From: Lacrimispora celerecrescens | Lineage (GTDB): Bacteria > Bacillota > Clostridia > Lachnospirales > Lachnospiraceae | DNA: 64,000 bases | Reading direction: 5' to 3' | Assembly (NCBI RefSeq): GCF_000732605.1 | Contig: NZ_JPME01000007.1 | Coordinates: 1-64,000 of the forward strand | Shown: positions 35,324 through 45,238 of the stretch, piece after piece | Layout: every line of letters starts with the position of its first letter | Numbering within the stretch: the first letter of the stretch is position 1 | The notes under the pieces: generated by a model | Told to the model about the DNA's origin: nothing | Databases searched by the model: none | What the model saw: the letters and a program-made list of their open reading frames with translations, nothing else | Made by a program: the position numbers and the translations under genes

Positions 35324-35752
35324 TCACATTAAATTGCGGCTTTTTTCTTTTAGCAAAGATTTGATCAGTTTTTCTTTTTCCTTGTCTTCTGTAATGCCCT
35401 CTAATATTCCCACTACTAATACATTCTGAACATCCATATTTTCAGACATTGCCATTCTCTCAAAAAAGTCGGTCATTTTACTAATTTTTTTTAAAATATC
35501 ATCATTTCTGTCAAGGTAGTACTCATCAATCAACTTAATAAACTGTTGACGAACGATATCTTCATAAAATTGATATACCGGTAAAACAGTTTTATTGTGA
35601 TTAATTTGTTCTTGAATTTTTTTCTGAAACTCATTCATATAAAACGTTAATATAGACAAATCAGGCTCTGAGTTGTTAATAAAACTGTTATATTCCTCTA
35701 AAAATTCCGGAAATACGCTAATAGCCTCTTTTATTAAGTCATTATAATTCAT
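35324..35752 (-). CDS. DUF7674-like putative immunity protein
   Basis: This 142-aa acidic all-helical protein has FPEFLEEYNSF near the start and a C-terminal stretch FFERMAMSENMDVQNVLVVGILEGI, which resembles the DUF7674 pattern often found beside polymorphic toxins. The ATG follows AAAGGACGG. It lies at the 3' end of the orphan Rhs toxin module, which supports an immunity role. Which toxin it would neutralise is not visible. Confidence 0.6.
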   Translation of the reverse strand: MNYNDLIKEAISVFPEFLEEYNSFINNSEPDLSILTFYMNEFQKKIQEQINHNKTVLPVYQFYEDIVRQQFIKLIDEYYLDRNDDILKKISKMTDFFERMAMSENMDVQNVLVVGILEGITEDKEKEKLIKSLLKEKSRNLM

Positions 35753-35940
35753 AACAACACCGTCCTTTTATAACAAGCTCATGGCATTTTGATTTATGCG
35801 AAGGTTTACAATATGGAAGCTCAAAGTCAATTTCATTATCCATAGTTTTTTACATGAGCACTTCTATTTAAATAAATTAATAGCTGACTGTAAATCACCT
35901 TTAGGCCACCCTACTATACGAGCATTGGCTTGCTTAATGA

Positions 35941-36195
35941 TTAATTGTTTTCGGGCAATTCATCTTCGAGAGGCTTTCTAACCATATTCTTGAACTCTTC
36001 TTTACAAACACCATATTTTTTGTAGTTATCTCTCGCATCGTTCAATGAAATATGATTAGCACCAATATTTTGGTCTGCTTTATCATGTGCTACAGCATCA
36101 TATTGCCAAAAACACACTTCACAAATATCAACGATAGTCTCGTCCTCACTAACAATCGTGAAATATCCACAGCAAGGACATATTTTTCTTTTCAT
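35941..36195 (-). CDS. CPCC-family cysteine-rich protein, putative immunity
   Basis: This 84-aa protein begins KICPCCGYFTI and has a second Cys pair, ICEVCFWQYD, with the downstream NHISLNDARDNYKKYG motif of the CPCC family. It is a small zinc-binding fold. It follows the orphan Rhs toxin tip by 16 bases behind a GGAGG site, so it is the best candidate for the immunity protein of that tip. The biochemical function is not established from sequence. Confidence 0.7.
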   Translation of the reverse strand: MKRKICPCCGYFTIVSEDETIVDICEVCFWQYDAVAHDKADQNIGANHISLNDARDNYKKYGVCKEEFKNMVRKPLEDELPENN

Positions 36196-36211
36196 CGCTT
36201 AAACCTCCATT

Positions 36212-36925
36212 CTATTTAGGAGCATACAATTTTATCTGCTCTAACCAATAATTAAGCCCCTCAGTCGGCCTAAAGTAAGTAGAGATGCCACCATACTGAT
36301 TTATTATGCCAAACTCATTTGTAACCGTATCATATCTAAAATATGTGCCTCCACTTGATGTAAATGATTGTATTGTTGAAGTCAGTGGCTTTTCAAGAAA
36401 ATTTCTAGCTCCGTTTAGATATTGAGTTTCAGTAGTATACCCAAAGTCCCCTGCGTGGTTAGTAAAATGATTTGTAAGTGTACTGTTGCCTTTTGCATTT
36501 ATAAAATCAGAAACAGCATTTCTTACACCACTATACTCCGCGCCCTCAATAGCTCTCATTTGTTGTGACTGCAGTAACTGCCGAGCCTGCTCAAAACCAG
36601 TTGCTCCAGCAGGCCCCACGGTTGATCCAAGACCTGACGCAACTGCACCAGTTGATGCAAGAGCACTGCCGGTAACACCATATGCAAGGCCCGCTCCTCC
36701 AGTTAGACCGACCGTACTTCCGATTGCAGCACCTTGGACTATTGCTTCCCAGGAAAATTTACCCTGAATGGCCGATGATATTCCGCCTGCAATCGCTCCA
36801 GCCACGAAACCAACTAGCCCTGCAACAACCAAAAAAGGATGTGCAATATGCCCGGTTGGATCAGAGTAAAATACTGGATTGTTGTGACAATAAGTATACA
36901 GGTTAAGTGATAATGGGTCAAACAC
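36212..36925 (-). CDS. orphan Rhs C-terminal toxin tip
   Basis: This open frame of 237 codons begins inside the end of an Rhs core (DPLSLNLYTYCHNNPVFYSDPTGH). A glycine/alanine-rich hydrophobic segment (about 27-95) leads into a toxin domain (about 110-237) with HFTNHAGDFGY, YLNGARNFLEKP, RYDTVTNEFG and TYFRPTEGLNYW. That motif order resembles BECR-fold RNase toxins of phage and polymorphic systems, a tentative match. No start codon or ribosome site of its own is evident, because the upstream core is frameshifted; it is probably silent until recombined onto an intact Rhs. Confidence 0.65.
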   Translation of the reverse strand: MFDPLSLNLYTYCHNNPVFYSDPTGHIAHPFLVVAGLVGFVAGAIAGGISSAIQGKFSWEAIVQGAAIGSTVGLTGGAGLAYGVTGSALASTGAVASGLGSTVGPAGATGFEQARQLLQSQQMRAIEGAEYSGVRNAVSDFINAKGNSTLTNHFTNHAGDFGYTTETQYLNGARNFLEKPLTSTIQSFTSSGGTYFRYDTVTNEFGIINQYGGISTYFRPTEGLNYWLEQIKLYAPK

Positions 36926-38727
36926 TTCTTGCTTATTTGGTAATTGATTTTTAACACATCGGAGCGTATCCTGGCTTGTAAAACGCCCAGTTACAGTTCT
37001 ATAATACCTTGCTCTTAAGTAATAGGTATTCGTCTCTAAGTCCAGATACTCCCCACAATACCGGAATGAATTCTCATCCTCCTTATCTGGATTTCTCTCA
37101 ATTCCAAAAGCATCGTACTCATACGAGGCTTTACAAGCTCCGTTTTGACTCCATAGCTGAGTTACATCACATGTTCATTCAATATATATAGTAGTATACC
37201 ACACGATCGAATTCTCCGGCAATCAAATTGATTCCTCTTATATAGGTTTTAATCTGTTCACCGTCAGTCTGTTCCGCTACGATATCGCTTCCATCCCAGC
37301 AATGCAATTTCGTTTTCCCCTGGCTTTCGGTCAGCTTCCTCACCTGGGTACTATGGCGCAGGCCATCTCCACGATACTGATATAGAATCTCTTTGTCATC
37401 CTGGTTGATCCGGCTCAGTTGGTTGAACCCATCATAATGTCTCCACTCATAAACGGTCGGAGTTTCCTTTTGATAATGCCCCGATAACTTGACATTTCCC
37501 GGATAGTCTGGTGTTGGCGATGTTTTCTCCCAAATCCGGAAGGTTTCATTTCCATGATCGTCATAACGGTATCGATACGTTTCCGTTGTTTTCCCTTGCT
37601 TTTTTGTCTCCTTTTCCAGCCGGTTGTTCAAACCATAATCATAATTGGTAACACTGACCAATTCATCCTTTGTTCTTCCTTCCACCATCATTTTCACACG
37701 GTTGGAATAGGCATCATAGGAATAAAGTGTCCGCTTCCAGCCGGAATAATCTTCTTCAGTCAGACGACCCAGTCGGTCATATTGATAGGATATGGTAACT
37801 GGGGAAGAATTGTTTTTGTTGATCTTACTTAGAATGTTCCCATCTAGATCATAGCCGTATTCCCATGCGGAAATCATGGATCCCTGCCGTCTATTCTCCA
37901 AAGATATTACTCGGTTGCCATCATTATACTGATAGCTGGTTTCCATACCGGACTGTGGATAGCGGAGGGTTTTACGGTTGCCCTTTTCATCGTATTCGTA
38001 CTCGGCCAGTACCACCCCGACAGCATTGTTTTTTCTTACCTGCTTTAAACGGTATAAATCATCATACGTATAATACAGACTGACAACCGGGCTTGTGGTT
38101 CCTTCCCGGGTCAGTTGAAAGGACTGACAGTTTCCATATTTATCATACGTATAATCCTTCCCTGCATTTCCCGGATCTTCCTGGCGGGACAGCTGGCCTT
38201 TAGGATTGTAGCGGTATTTCGTCTCCAATAAGGCCGTTTGTTTTCCTCCCACGAATTCCCGGCTGACTTCCCGAATCCGCTTGCCATTCTTGCTATAGGC
38301 GTACTCCCGCTCACTGACTGCCATTCCATCATGAGTTCTCTTTTGCACGGTTTCCTTTATCCGGCGTTCCAGGGCATCATGCTGATAAACGGTCTGGTCT
38401 TTGTTTCGGTCCGTTTCTTTCTGCAGTCTTCCGGCTTTGTCGTTCATCCGTCATTGCTGTGACATTTCCAAAGCGGTCATAGGCGTAGTTTGTTACCTCC
38501 CGTCCTTCGCCGGATGGGGTATCCCCGGTTCTCCTTAGAATGACTTGATTCATCCCATCATACCGGCAGATGATCCAGTTGCCCGGGCTTAGGTACTGGT
38601 AGGTATCAGTCAAACGGTTCCTGGCATCATAAACGTACTGATTTTCATGCCAGCCATCTGTTTGTTCCTTCTTTTCCCATATGGTATTACCGGCTCCATC
38701 ATAGTAATAGTTTACTTTCTGGCTGGG
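36926..38727 (-). pseudogene. second Rhs core, truncated and frameshifted
   Basis: This stretch is a diverged copy of the YD-repeat core and Rhs-associated core of the intact gene at 39802-45222, matching its 40.6-42.4 kb part nearly codon for codon. Visible lesions are a net loss of 26 bases near 38440, an extra TA in a TATATATA run near 37185, and a missing G near 37167. A 6-base in-frame loss lies near 38570. The 5' part of the gene is absent and is replaced by IS66 debris. It leads into the orphan tip at 36212-36925. Confidence 0.85.
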
Positions 38728-38796
38728 GAGGCTCTCAGGGCATTGTATTTACAGCCTTGCTCAATGGAATGTTGGTCACTGCTTTGAAGGTTCCTT

Positions 38797-39010
38797 CTAT
38801 GTGTTAGAGAAGCTATCACTATCTATTGTAAGTTCGGCCATCAGCCATTTGAACTGCTGCTGTGTAAGCAGCTTTACATCCTCTTCACTTCGCGGCCAGA
38901 CAAACTGACTTTGAGAAAGTCGTTTACTCAGAAACAGAAAGCCGTCTTTCTCCCAGCCGAAACCTTTGATGCGGTCCGATCTTCTTCCTCAGAATAAGTA
39001 GATAACATCG
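38797..39010 (-). pseudogene. IS66-family TnpB (Orf2) remnant
   Basis: On the minus strand one frame reads DVIYLF-stop-GRRSDRIKGFGWEKDGFLFL, followed by KRLSQSQFVWPR and LLTQQQFKWLMAEL, ending at TAG 38797-38799. This matches the C-terminal half of the small IS66 accessory protein TnpB (FCGRR..DRIKGLLWE). The cysteine codon of the FCGRR motif is a stop (TGA). The N-terminal half and the IS66 transposase are missing. The rest of 38728-39295 holds no gene that I can support. Confidence 0.75.
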
Positions 39011-39094
39011 GGCTTTAAGGCTTCGCTTTAACGATAGCAGTACTGCGTAGCAACCATAGTTGCTGAGTTCATAGACCTTACCTCCGTTTAGTGG

Positions 39095-39126
39095 GTCAAA
39101 AAAGTGGAGTACTTAACTTTTTTGAC
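39095..39126. repeat. perfect 11-bp inverted repeat
   Basis: GTCAAAAAAGT (39095-39105) and ACTTTTTTGAC (39116-39126) are exact inverted copies around a 10-base loop. It could be an old insertion-sequence end or a terminator. It lies just upstream of the IS66 remnant. Confidence 0.55.
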
Positions 39127-39295
39127 AGAGTAATAAAAGTTAAGTCTATTTTCTCAAATTCAGACTGTGATGCCTAGATGACTCACTATGGAGCATTTAC
39201 TATCGTTATTCGAGAATTGCATAAATATTTGCAGAATAAGTAGAAAAAACCGCCTATCTGCTTAAAAGCTGATAAGCGGGAAAAGATTTTAAAAA

Positions 39296-39805
39296 TTATG
39301 GACCATAGTATATTTGTATTTGAGCAACAGTATCGTCAGGCGCTAGGCTGAACACTACCCAAATGCCATTGTCAATAAAACCAATATCATTTTCATTTGC
39401 TAAATCTGAAATACGCCTACATGTTTTATAGGCCTTTTTTATTTCTTTTCTTGTTGAACCAATTCCCAATTTCTGGGTTCCGATCCTATATGATTGATCT
39501 GTAATCTTTACAATATCTATGGTATAGTCGCGACTATAATCTGGTTCCTTAATAAGAACTGTCAAATACTCGTAGCCATCATAGATGAGACTCTTATAGT
39601 ACAGACCACCAGATTCAATCCACGATTCTTCTTTTGGTTGTCCTTTAGTTTCTTTCACTTTGCTAAAATAATAGCCGAAGGTGAGAGACGCCTTTTCAAA
39701 ATAGTTTTTTTCGACTACTTGTTCACTGGAAATCAGTTTAATTATTATTATCACCACCAATAGTGTTATTGCACCGAATATTATAGTATACTTCGCCTTT
39801 ATCAT
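39296..39805 (-). CDS. membrane-anchored putative Rhs immunity protein
   Basis: This 169-aa protein has one N-terminal helix at about residues 6-25 (IIFGAITLLVVIIIIKLI), and the rest is expected outside the membrane. The ATG at 39805 overlaps the rhs stop by four bases (ATGA) and follows GGAGG at 8 bases, so it is translated with the toxin. That position is the classic place for a cognate immunity gene. An extracytoplasmic location would suit protection against a toxin acting at the envelope. I recognise no family. Confidence 0.6.
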   Translation of the reverse strand: MIKAKYTIIFGAITLLVVIIIIKLISSEQVVEKNYFEKASLTFGYYFSKVKETKGQPKEESWIESGGLYYKSLIYDGYEYLTVLIKEPDYSRDYTIDIVKITDQSYRIGTQKLGIGSTRKEIKKAYKTCRRISDLANENDIGFIDNGIWVVFSLAPDDTVAQIQIYYGP

Positions 39806-42800
39806 CCCTGATACCTCCATATGTCATATAAATCTAAAAACCCGGGCATAGATGGCGTACCTACAGGAGTCCAGAGTATTTGACCTTGAGGTGTGCTTGA
39901 TGTTCCAAACTGGTTAACATAGCTGTTAAATGACGATTGGTCATTGGACAAACGTGATGAATAGTTGCCCAGTATTGCTGCGTCAAACCAATTTTTTCCG
40001 AATGCTGTATTACCATCAAATGCATAGGTAGAACCGCTAATATTTTTCCCAGCCATGATGGAAGCAACATTAGTCCCCTCTGGCCCATGAAGGAAATAAT
40101 CAATATTGCCAGCATTGCAAGACATTAAGTTAAGTTGGTTCATTGTTTTTTGATCCAACTTGGAAAGATCACCAATAGTGTTGCCTGCTGAGTTTTTGCC
40201 ATTAATACTGAGAGCATTTGTACTTGAACCATCCTCTAAAATTAGCGCTCTGGCATTTCCGTGTGAATAGATGAATACTTGGTCAATACCGTCACTGTCA
40301 CCTTTCATTCCATTCCAGGCGTCAGCAAAGCTCTTGACATTATTTATTTTCATTATTATAACAGTGTCGCCATTATTCTCAAGCTGTGATTTTTGCCATT
40401 CGGCTTGCTTTGTAAAATTGGACTCTTTTCCAGTCGTATATAAAACATAGCTGACCCAAAGGCCAAGCGGATCAATAAAGCTGACTGGATTATTCATGCA
40501 ATAAGCATAGAGGTTAGAACTTTGTCTTATTGCATGAATATTAGGCATGCGTTTGTTTCCGGGATAATCCCCGTAAATCATATTGTGGGTATTCCAATAG
40601 GTATCCTCTGTAAGGAACCGCCCGCTGTTCGGATTATAGTAACGATTCCGCAAATAATACATCCCACTGCTCAAATCGAAGTACTCCCCACAATACCGGA
40701 ATGGATTCTCATCCTCTTTATCTGGCTTTCTCTCAATTCCAAAAGCGTCATACTCATACGAGGCTTTACATACTCCGTTTTGGCTCCACAGGTAGGTTAC
40801 ATCCCCATGCTCGTTAAATATATAGTAGTATACCACATGATCTATTTCACTGGCAATCAAATTGATTCCTCTTATATGGGTTGTAATCTGTTCACCGTCA
40901 GTCTGTTCTGCTACGATATCGCTTCCATCCCAGCAATACAGATTCGTTTTACCCTGGCTTTGGGTCAGCTTCCTCACATGGATGCTGTGACGCAGGCCAT
41001 CTCCCCGGTACTGGTATATAATCTCGCTGTCATCCTGGTTTATCTGGCTCAATTGGTTAAAGCCATCATAATGTCTCCACTCATAAACCGTCGGATCCTC
41101 CCTTTGATAGGTTCCAGATAGCCGGACGGTTCCCGGATAGTCCGGTGTTGGTGCTGTCTTCTCCAAAATCCGGAAGGTTTCATTCCCATTATCGTCATAG
41201 CGGTACCGGAAGGTTTCGGTCACTTTTCCCTGCTTTTTTGTCTCCTTTTCCAATCGGTTGTTTAAACCGTATTCATAGCTGGTGACACTGACCAGTTCAT
41301 CCTTGGTTCTTCCTTCTACCATCATTTTTATGCGGTTGGAATAGATATCATAGGTATAAAGCGTTCGCTTCCGGCCGAAATAATCTTCTTCAGTCAGACG
41401 GCTCAGCCGGTCATATTGATATGTTATGGTGGCTGGGGCGGAACTGGCTTTGTTGGTCTTGCTTAGGATGTTCCCGTCCACATCATAGCCGTATTCCCAT
41501 GCGGAAATCACGGTTCCCTGCCGTCTGTTCTCCAATGAGATTACCCGGTTGCCATCATTGTATTTGTAGCTGGTTTCCATACCGGACTGGGGATAGCGGA
41601 GGGTTTTGCGGTTGCCTTTTTCATCATATTCGTACTCGGCCAGTATCGCTCCGGCAGCGCTGTTTTTTCTGACCTGCTTTAAACGGTATAGGTCATCATA
41701 GGTATAATACAGACGGATATCCGGATCTGCGGTTCCTTGCCGGGTTAGTTGAAAGGACTGGCGGTTTCCATATCTATCATAAGTATATTCTTTTCTTACA
41801 TTTCCCGGATCTTCCTGGCGGGTCAGATGGCCGTTCGGATCGTAGTGGTACTTCGTCTCCAATAAGACCGTTTGTTTTCCTCCCACGAATTCCCGGCTGA
41901 CTTCCTGGATTCGCTTTCCGTTCTTGCTATAGGCGTACTCCCGCTCGCTGATTACCATTCCATCAGGAGTTCTCTTTTGCACGGTCTCTTTTATCATGCG
42001 TTCCAAGGCATCATGCTGATAAACGGTCTGGTTTTTGTTCCTGTCCGTTTTTTTCTGCAGCCTTCCGGCTTTGTCATACTCATAGTATTCTGTATTGCCG
42101 CGGGCATCCGTCATTGCTGTGACGTTTCCAAAGCGGTCATAGGTGTATTTTGTCACCTCCCGCCCTTGGCCAGATGGGGTATCCCCGGTTCTCCTTAGAA
42201 TAACCTGATTGACTCCATCATACTGACAGGTAGTCTTAATCCAATTGCCAGGGCTTAAGTACTGATAGGTATCAGTCAAACGGTTCCTGGCATCATACAC
42301 ATACTGAGTCTCCTGCCAGCCTTCCTTTTGAGCTTTCTTTTCCCATATGATATTACCGGCTCCATCATAGTAATATTTTACAGTCTGACTGCGGTGATCA
42401 AACGGTGCTATGGTTTTAACCAGACGTCCTGCTTTATCGTATTGAAATTCGGTTTTCTTTCCAGCTTCATCCCATTGGAACCGTTTATTGCCTAACGCAT
42501 CGTATTGAATGCTGGTAATTCTCTCCTGACCGGAGTCTGTCCGTATGGATTTTACTACACGTCCTGCATAATCGTACTCAAATCGTTCTGTTTTTCTATC
42601 ATCAATTTTACTGATATTGTTTCCTACATTGTCATACTCGTAGGTGTAAACCGTTTCTCCGGCTAAAAATTCCTTCCGGACCTGATCTTTCTGGTCTTTA
42701 TAACATTCTGTCACGATATCCGGAGCGGAAGCGTCTCCTATGACTTTTTTTACCTCGCGGTGGTACTTCATCTTACTGCTATCCCACGGATCGGTAAATA

Positions 42801-45222
42801 CCTCATTGTATTCATACGTTTCTTCATAGCCCACCTGGGGAATCCTGCGGGACAGTACCCGACCAAAAGAATCATAAGTATAACGTTCAGTTTTTCTTAT
42901 ATTATCCGGTGCTGTGCCGTTCCCATCATATGTGACTGCTTCTGTAAGCTCTCCCCATGAATTATACTGGAAATCCTGGAGCACCACATCTCCAGTGGCC
43001 GGTTCCTTGGATTCGGCCAGGCATACCTGCTGAATCTGTCCAAAGGGTGTGTATTGAATTCGCTTTTTCTGGTGGTTTCCATCTATTGTCGTGATATAGT
43101 TTAAGCTGTCATTATAATTGGTTTCATTTACCGTCTGCGAGCCGTCTACCGGAGGAAGCGTCTCTTTTGCAATCCGTCCCAGCTGATCATAGAGATAGAT
43201 AGTTACCTGATTCCTGGAATCTTTTTTGTAAATGAGCCGTCCCCAATTGTCATATTGGAACTCTTCCTTGATTTGATCGCAGAGCTTGCCGTCTGCATCT
43301 CGAATGTCGGTCTGTTCTTTTGATATAGCGTTATGTGTATATCTGCTGGAAGTACTGGATGGAGAGCTGTATTTATAAATGGTTTCCGCATATACACCTG
43401 ACTGTTCCAGGTTCCCGCTATCTGTCAGGAAATATCTTTTTTCGTTGGTCACGCAATAGGGATTGGCATTATCCCCATAATCATATTCCGTCTTTTCTTT
43501 TAAGACTCCATTTTCAAATACTCGATGATATTTTATGACCCTATTTCCCAATTTTGTATGGAGTTCATTGGTCTCCTTAATCTTGTCAGGGCCTTTTTCT
43601 CTTACTGTTTCAAGAATGATGCTGTAGTCTCCATAGATTGTATTAATTTCCTGATTACTGGAAGGGTCATCCGTATAGGTTTCCTTAAACTTAATGACAT
43701 TTGCTTTTTGATCGGAGGAATAGGTCCAATTGGTTTCCTTTTTCAGAAATTTTGATTGATCGTTTCTGTCAAATACCTGGTCAATGGCTCTTATCATTAG
43801 TTTATTGCTATATGTATAATCGCTCTTTGAAATAAGGTTATCATGATCCTTAACCTCTTTTATATCTAGCAGCCCATCACTATAGAACTTATGGGTTTCG
43901 TGAATGTTCTGGTGATTTGTTACTTTTGCATATTCGATATACTTGCCATTGCTGGCGGATCCAGAATCAAGCGTATAGTCATATACTCCCTGGTTGTATT
44001 CGGCTCCGTCAACAATATCTTTTTTCATTGTCAATGCAAAATGGTCAATATATCCACCAGTACTATTATTAATGCTAATTTTCCTGTCATAGGTAAACTG
44101 TGTGGATGCATGATTGGGGTATGTGACGCTCTTTAGCAGCAGATACTCGCGTTTTTGCGTTTCGGGGTTGTTTCCTACTACTCCAGAGGAGGCACATTTC
44201 ATATAACCCGGGGAAGTTTCGTAGTTATACTCGGTCAAGCTGCCTACAGGGTCTATTACTTCGGTGAGTGTTTGAGTACCTTGCCTTTTTATATGGTAGG
44301 CAATTTCGCATGCCTCTCCTTTCGGACTTTTCGGTAAATCCCAGACAAATCCGTCATTGGTTCTATTCAGTGTGATTGTACGCCCCCAGGTGTCCACAAT
44401 CTCCATACCTTGGGAGCCCCTAAGATTATAAAGAATGGTATTTCCAAACCTATCCTGGCGGGCGACCAGCTTAAAATCTACTGGGCCCATATTCCGGTCA
44501 CCATCACCTGTATTAGAATTAAAATAATCCCTGTTTCCATTCTTGTATTTAATTATGAGATGATAAGGTTTTGGAGGATCAGCCTTATAAGGGTGCCGAA
44601 TCTCACCTGACTTGGTATCAATTTCCACATCTTTTAAATTATAATTTTCAAATACGTCGAAATCCCGGTTCATTCTTAAACTTTTTCCATCTTCAAGATG
44701 TAGAATATAATCATAACTGCGAGTTGTTGTTAATTGGGGCCACCAAGTCCAACCAAAATTCTGCACAGTCTCAATGGACGGCAGAACAAAGGACCATCCG
44801 TGTCCCAATCCATAGGTTGAGGTATAAAATGTGTTATCTATAGAACCTGTTCTTACACCTGAACTGAGGACATGTGGAGCCATATCCACTAAATTTGCAC
44901 AGCCGGAATCATAGCGTCTGGCTATTGATACATCAAAGCCATCCCTGCCGGGCAGTACAAAATCGGTTGTATCATATTGGACATTGCCGGTGTTTAACTG
45001 GACATCAATATGATTTGTTTCAAAGTAGTTAAATGGGGATTCCGGATACTGTTTTGTTTCGATAAATTCATACTCCGAAGATAGTGCCGCTCGGCTCAAC
45101 TGTATTTTCGGGCTTTGTTCTTCCCTTTCTTCTACGTCTGATAGGTCCTCAACCGTATTTGTATCAGGCGCATCCCATTCATTTTTATTCATATTATCCT
45201 CTATAATTTTTTTATCGTCCAT
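39802..45222 (-). CDS. Rhs/YD-repeat polymorphic toxin with caspase-like C-terminal tip
   Basis: This 1806-aa protein has no signal peptide. An N-terminal region (about 60-330: NHIDVQLNTGNVQYDTTDFVLPG, GHGWSF) resembles the Rhs/DUF6531 entry domain. Dozens of YD repeats follow (about 430-1480, YDxxGRL.. units), then the Rhs-associated core (EYDAFGIERKPDKEDENPFRYCGEYFD...YYLRNRYYNPNSGRFLTEDTY) and the NPVSFIDPLGLW boundary near residue 1589. The 218-residue tip carries FIYSHGNA (His near 1653) and NLMSCNAG (Cys near 1700), the His-Cys dyad pattern of clan CD/caspase-like peptidases. A contact-dependent protease toxin is the best inference. The immunity gene overlaps its stop. Confidence 0.88.
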   Translation of the reverse strand: MDDKKIIEDNMNKNEWDAPDTNTVEDLSDVEEREEQSPKIQLSRAALSSEYEFIETKQYPESPFNYFETNHIDVQLNTGNVQYDTTDFVLPGRDGFDVSIARRYDSGCANLVDMAPHVLSSGVRTGSIDNTFYTSTYGLGHGWSFVLPSIETVQNFGWTWWPQLTTTRSYDYILHLEDGKSLRMNRDFDVFENYNLKDVEIDTKSGEIRHPYKADPPKPYHLIIKYKNGNRDYFNSNTGDGDRNMGPVDFKLVARQDRFGNTILYNLRGSQGMEIVDTWGRTITLNRTNDGFVWDLPKSPKGEACEIAYHIKRQGTQTLTEVIDPVGSLTEYNYETSPGYMKCASSGVVGNNPETQKREYLLLKSVTYPNHASTQFTYDRKISINNSTGGYIDHFALTMKKDIVDGAEYNQGVYDYTLDSGSASNGKYIEYAKVTNHQNIHETHKFYSDGLLDIKEVKDHDNLISKSDYTYSNKLMIRAIDQVFDRNDQSKFLKKETNWTYSSDQKANVIKFKETYTDDPSSNQEINTIYGDYSIILETVREKGPDKIKETNELHTKLGNRVIKYHRVFENGVLKEKTEYDYGDNANPYCVTNEKRYFLTDSGNLEQSGVYAETIYKYSSPSSTSSRYTHNAISKEQTDIRDADGKLCDQIKEEFQYDNWGRLIYKKDSRNQVTIYLYDQLGRIAKETLPPVDGSQTVNETNYNDSLNYITTIDGNHQKKRIQYTPFGQIQQVCLAESKEPATGDVVLQDFQYNSWGELTEAVTYDGNGTAPDNIRKTERYTYDSFGRVLSRRIPQVGYEETYEYNEVFTDPWDSSKMKYHREVKKVIGDASAPDIVTECYKDQKDQVRKEFLAGETVYTYEYDNVGNNISKIDDRKTERFEYDYAGRVVKSIRTDSGQERITSIQYDALGNKRFQWDEAGKKTEFQYDKAGRLVKTIAPFDHRSQTVKYYYDGAGNIIWEKKAQKEGWQETQYVYDARNRLTDTYQYLSPGNWIKTTCQYDGVNQVILRRTGDTPSGQGREVTKYTYDRFGNVTAMTDARGNTEYYEYDKAGRLQKKTDRNKNQTVYQHDALERMIKETVQKRTPDGMVISEREYAYSKNGKRIQEVSREFVGGKQTVLLETKYHYDPNGHLTRQEDPGNVRKEYTYDRYGNRQSFQLTRQGTADPDIRLYYTYDDLYRLKQVRKNSAAGAILAEYEYDEKGNRKTLRYPQSGMETSYKYNDGNRVISLENRRQGTVISAWEYGYDVDGNILSKTNKASSAPATITYQYDRLSRLTEEDYFGRKRTLYTYDIYSNRIKMMVEGRTKDELVSVTSYEYGLNNRLEKETKKQGKVTETFRYRYDDNGNETFRILEKTAPTPDYPGTVRLSGTYQREDPTVYEWRHYDGFNQLSQINQDDSEIIYQYRGDGLRHSIHVRKLTQSQGKTNLYCWDGSDIVAEQTDGEQITTHIRGINLIASEIDHVVYYYIFNEHGDVTYLWSQNGVCKASYEYDAFGIERKPDKEDENPFRYCGEYFDLSSGMYYLRNRYYNPNSGRFLTEDTYWNTHNMIYGDYPGNKRMPNIHAIRQSSNLYAYCMNNPVSFIDPLGLWVSYVLYTTGKESNFTKQAEWQKSQLENNGDTVIIMKINNVKSFADAWNGMKGDSDGIDQVFIYSHGNARALILEDGSSTNALSINGKNSAGNTIGDLSKLDQKTMNQLNLMSCNAGNIDYFLHGPEGTNVASIMAGKNISGSTYAFDGNTAFGKNWFDAAILGNYSSRLSNDQSSFNSYVNQFGTSSTPQGQILWTPVGTPSMPGFLDLYDIWRYQG

Positions 45223-45238
45223 CTATTCCCTTCTTATC

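Noticed and set aside
37179-38447. Separate 422-aa Rhs protein
   Set aside because: It begins inside the YD repeats after a frameshifting deletion and lacks a start site. It is part of the broken second core.
38728-39295. Continuation of the orphan rhs gene upstream
   Set aside because: Similarity to the intact rhs stops near 38727, and the following sequence reads as IS66 TnpB debris.
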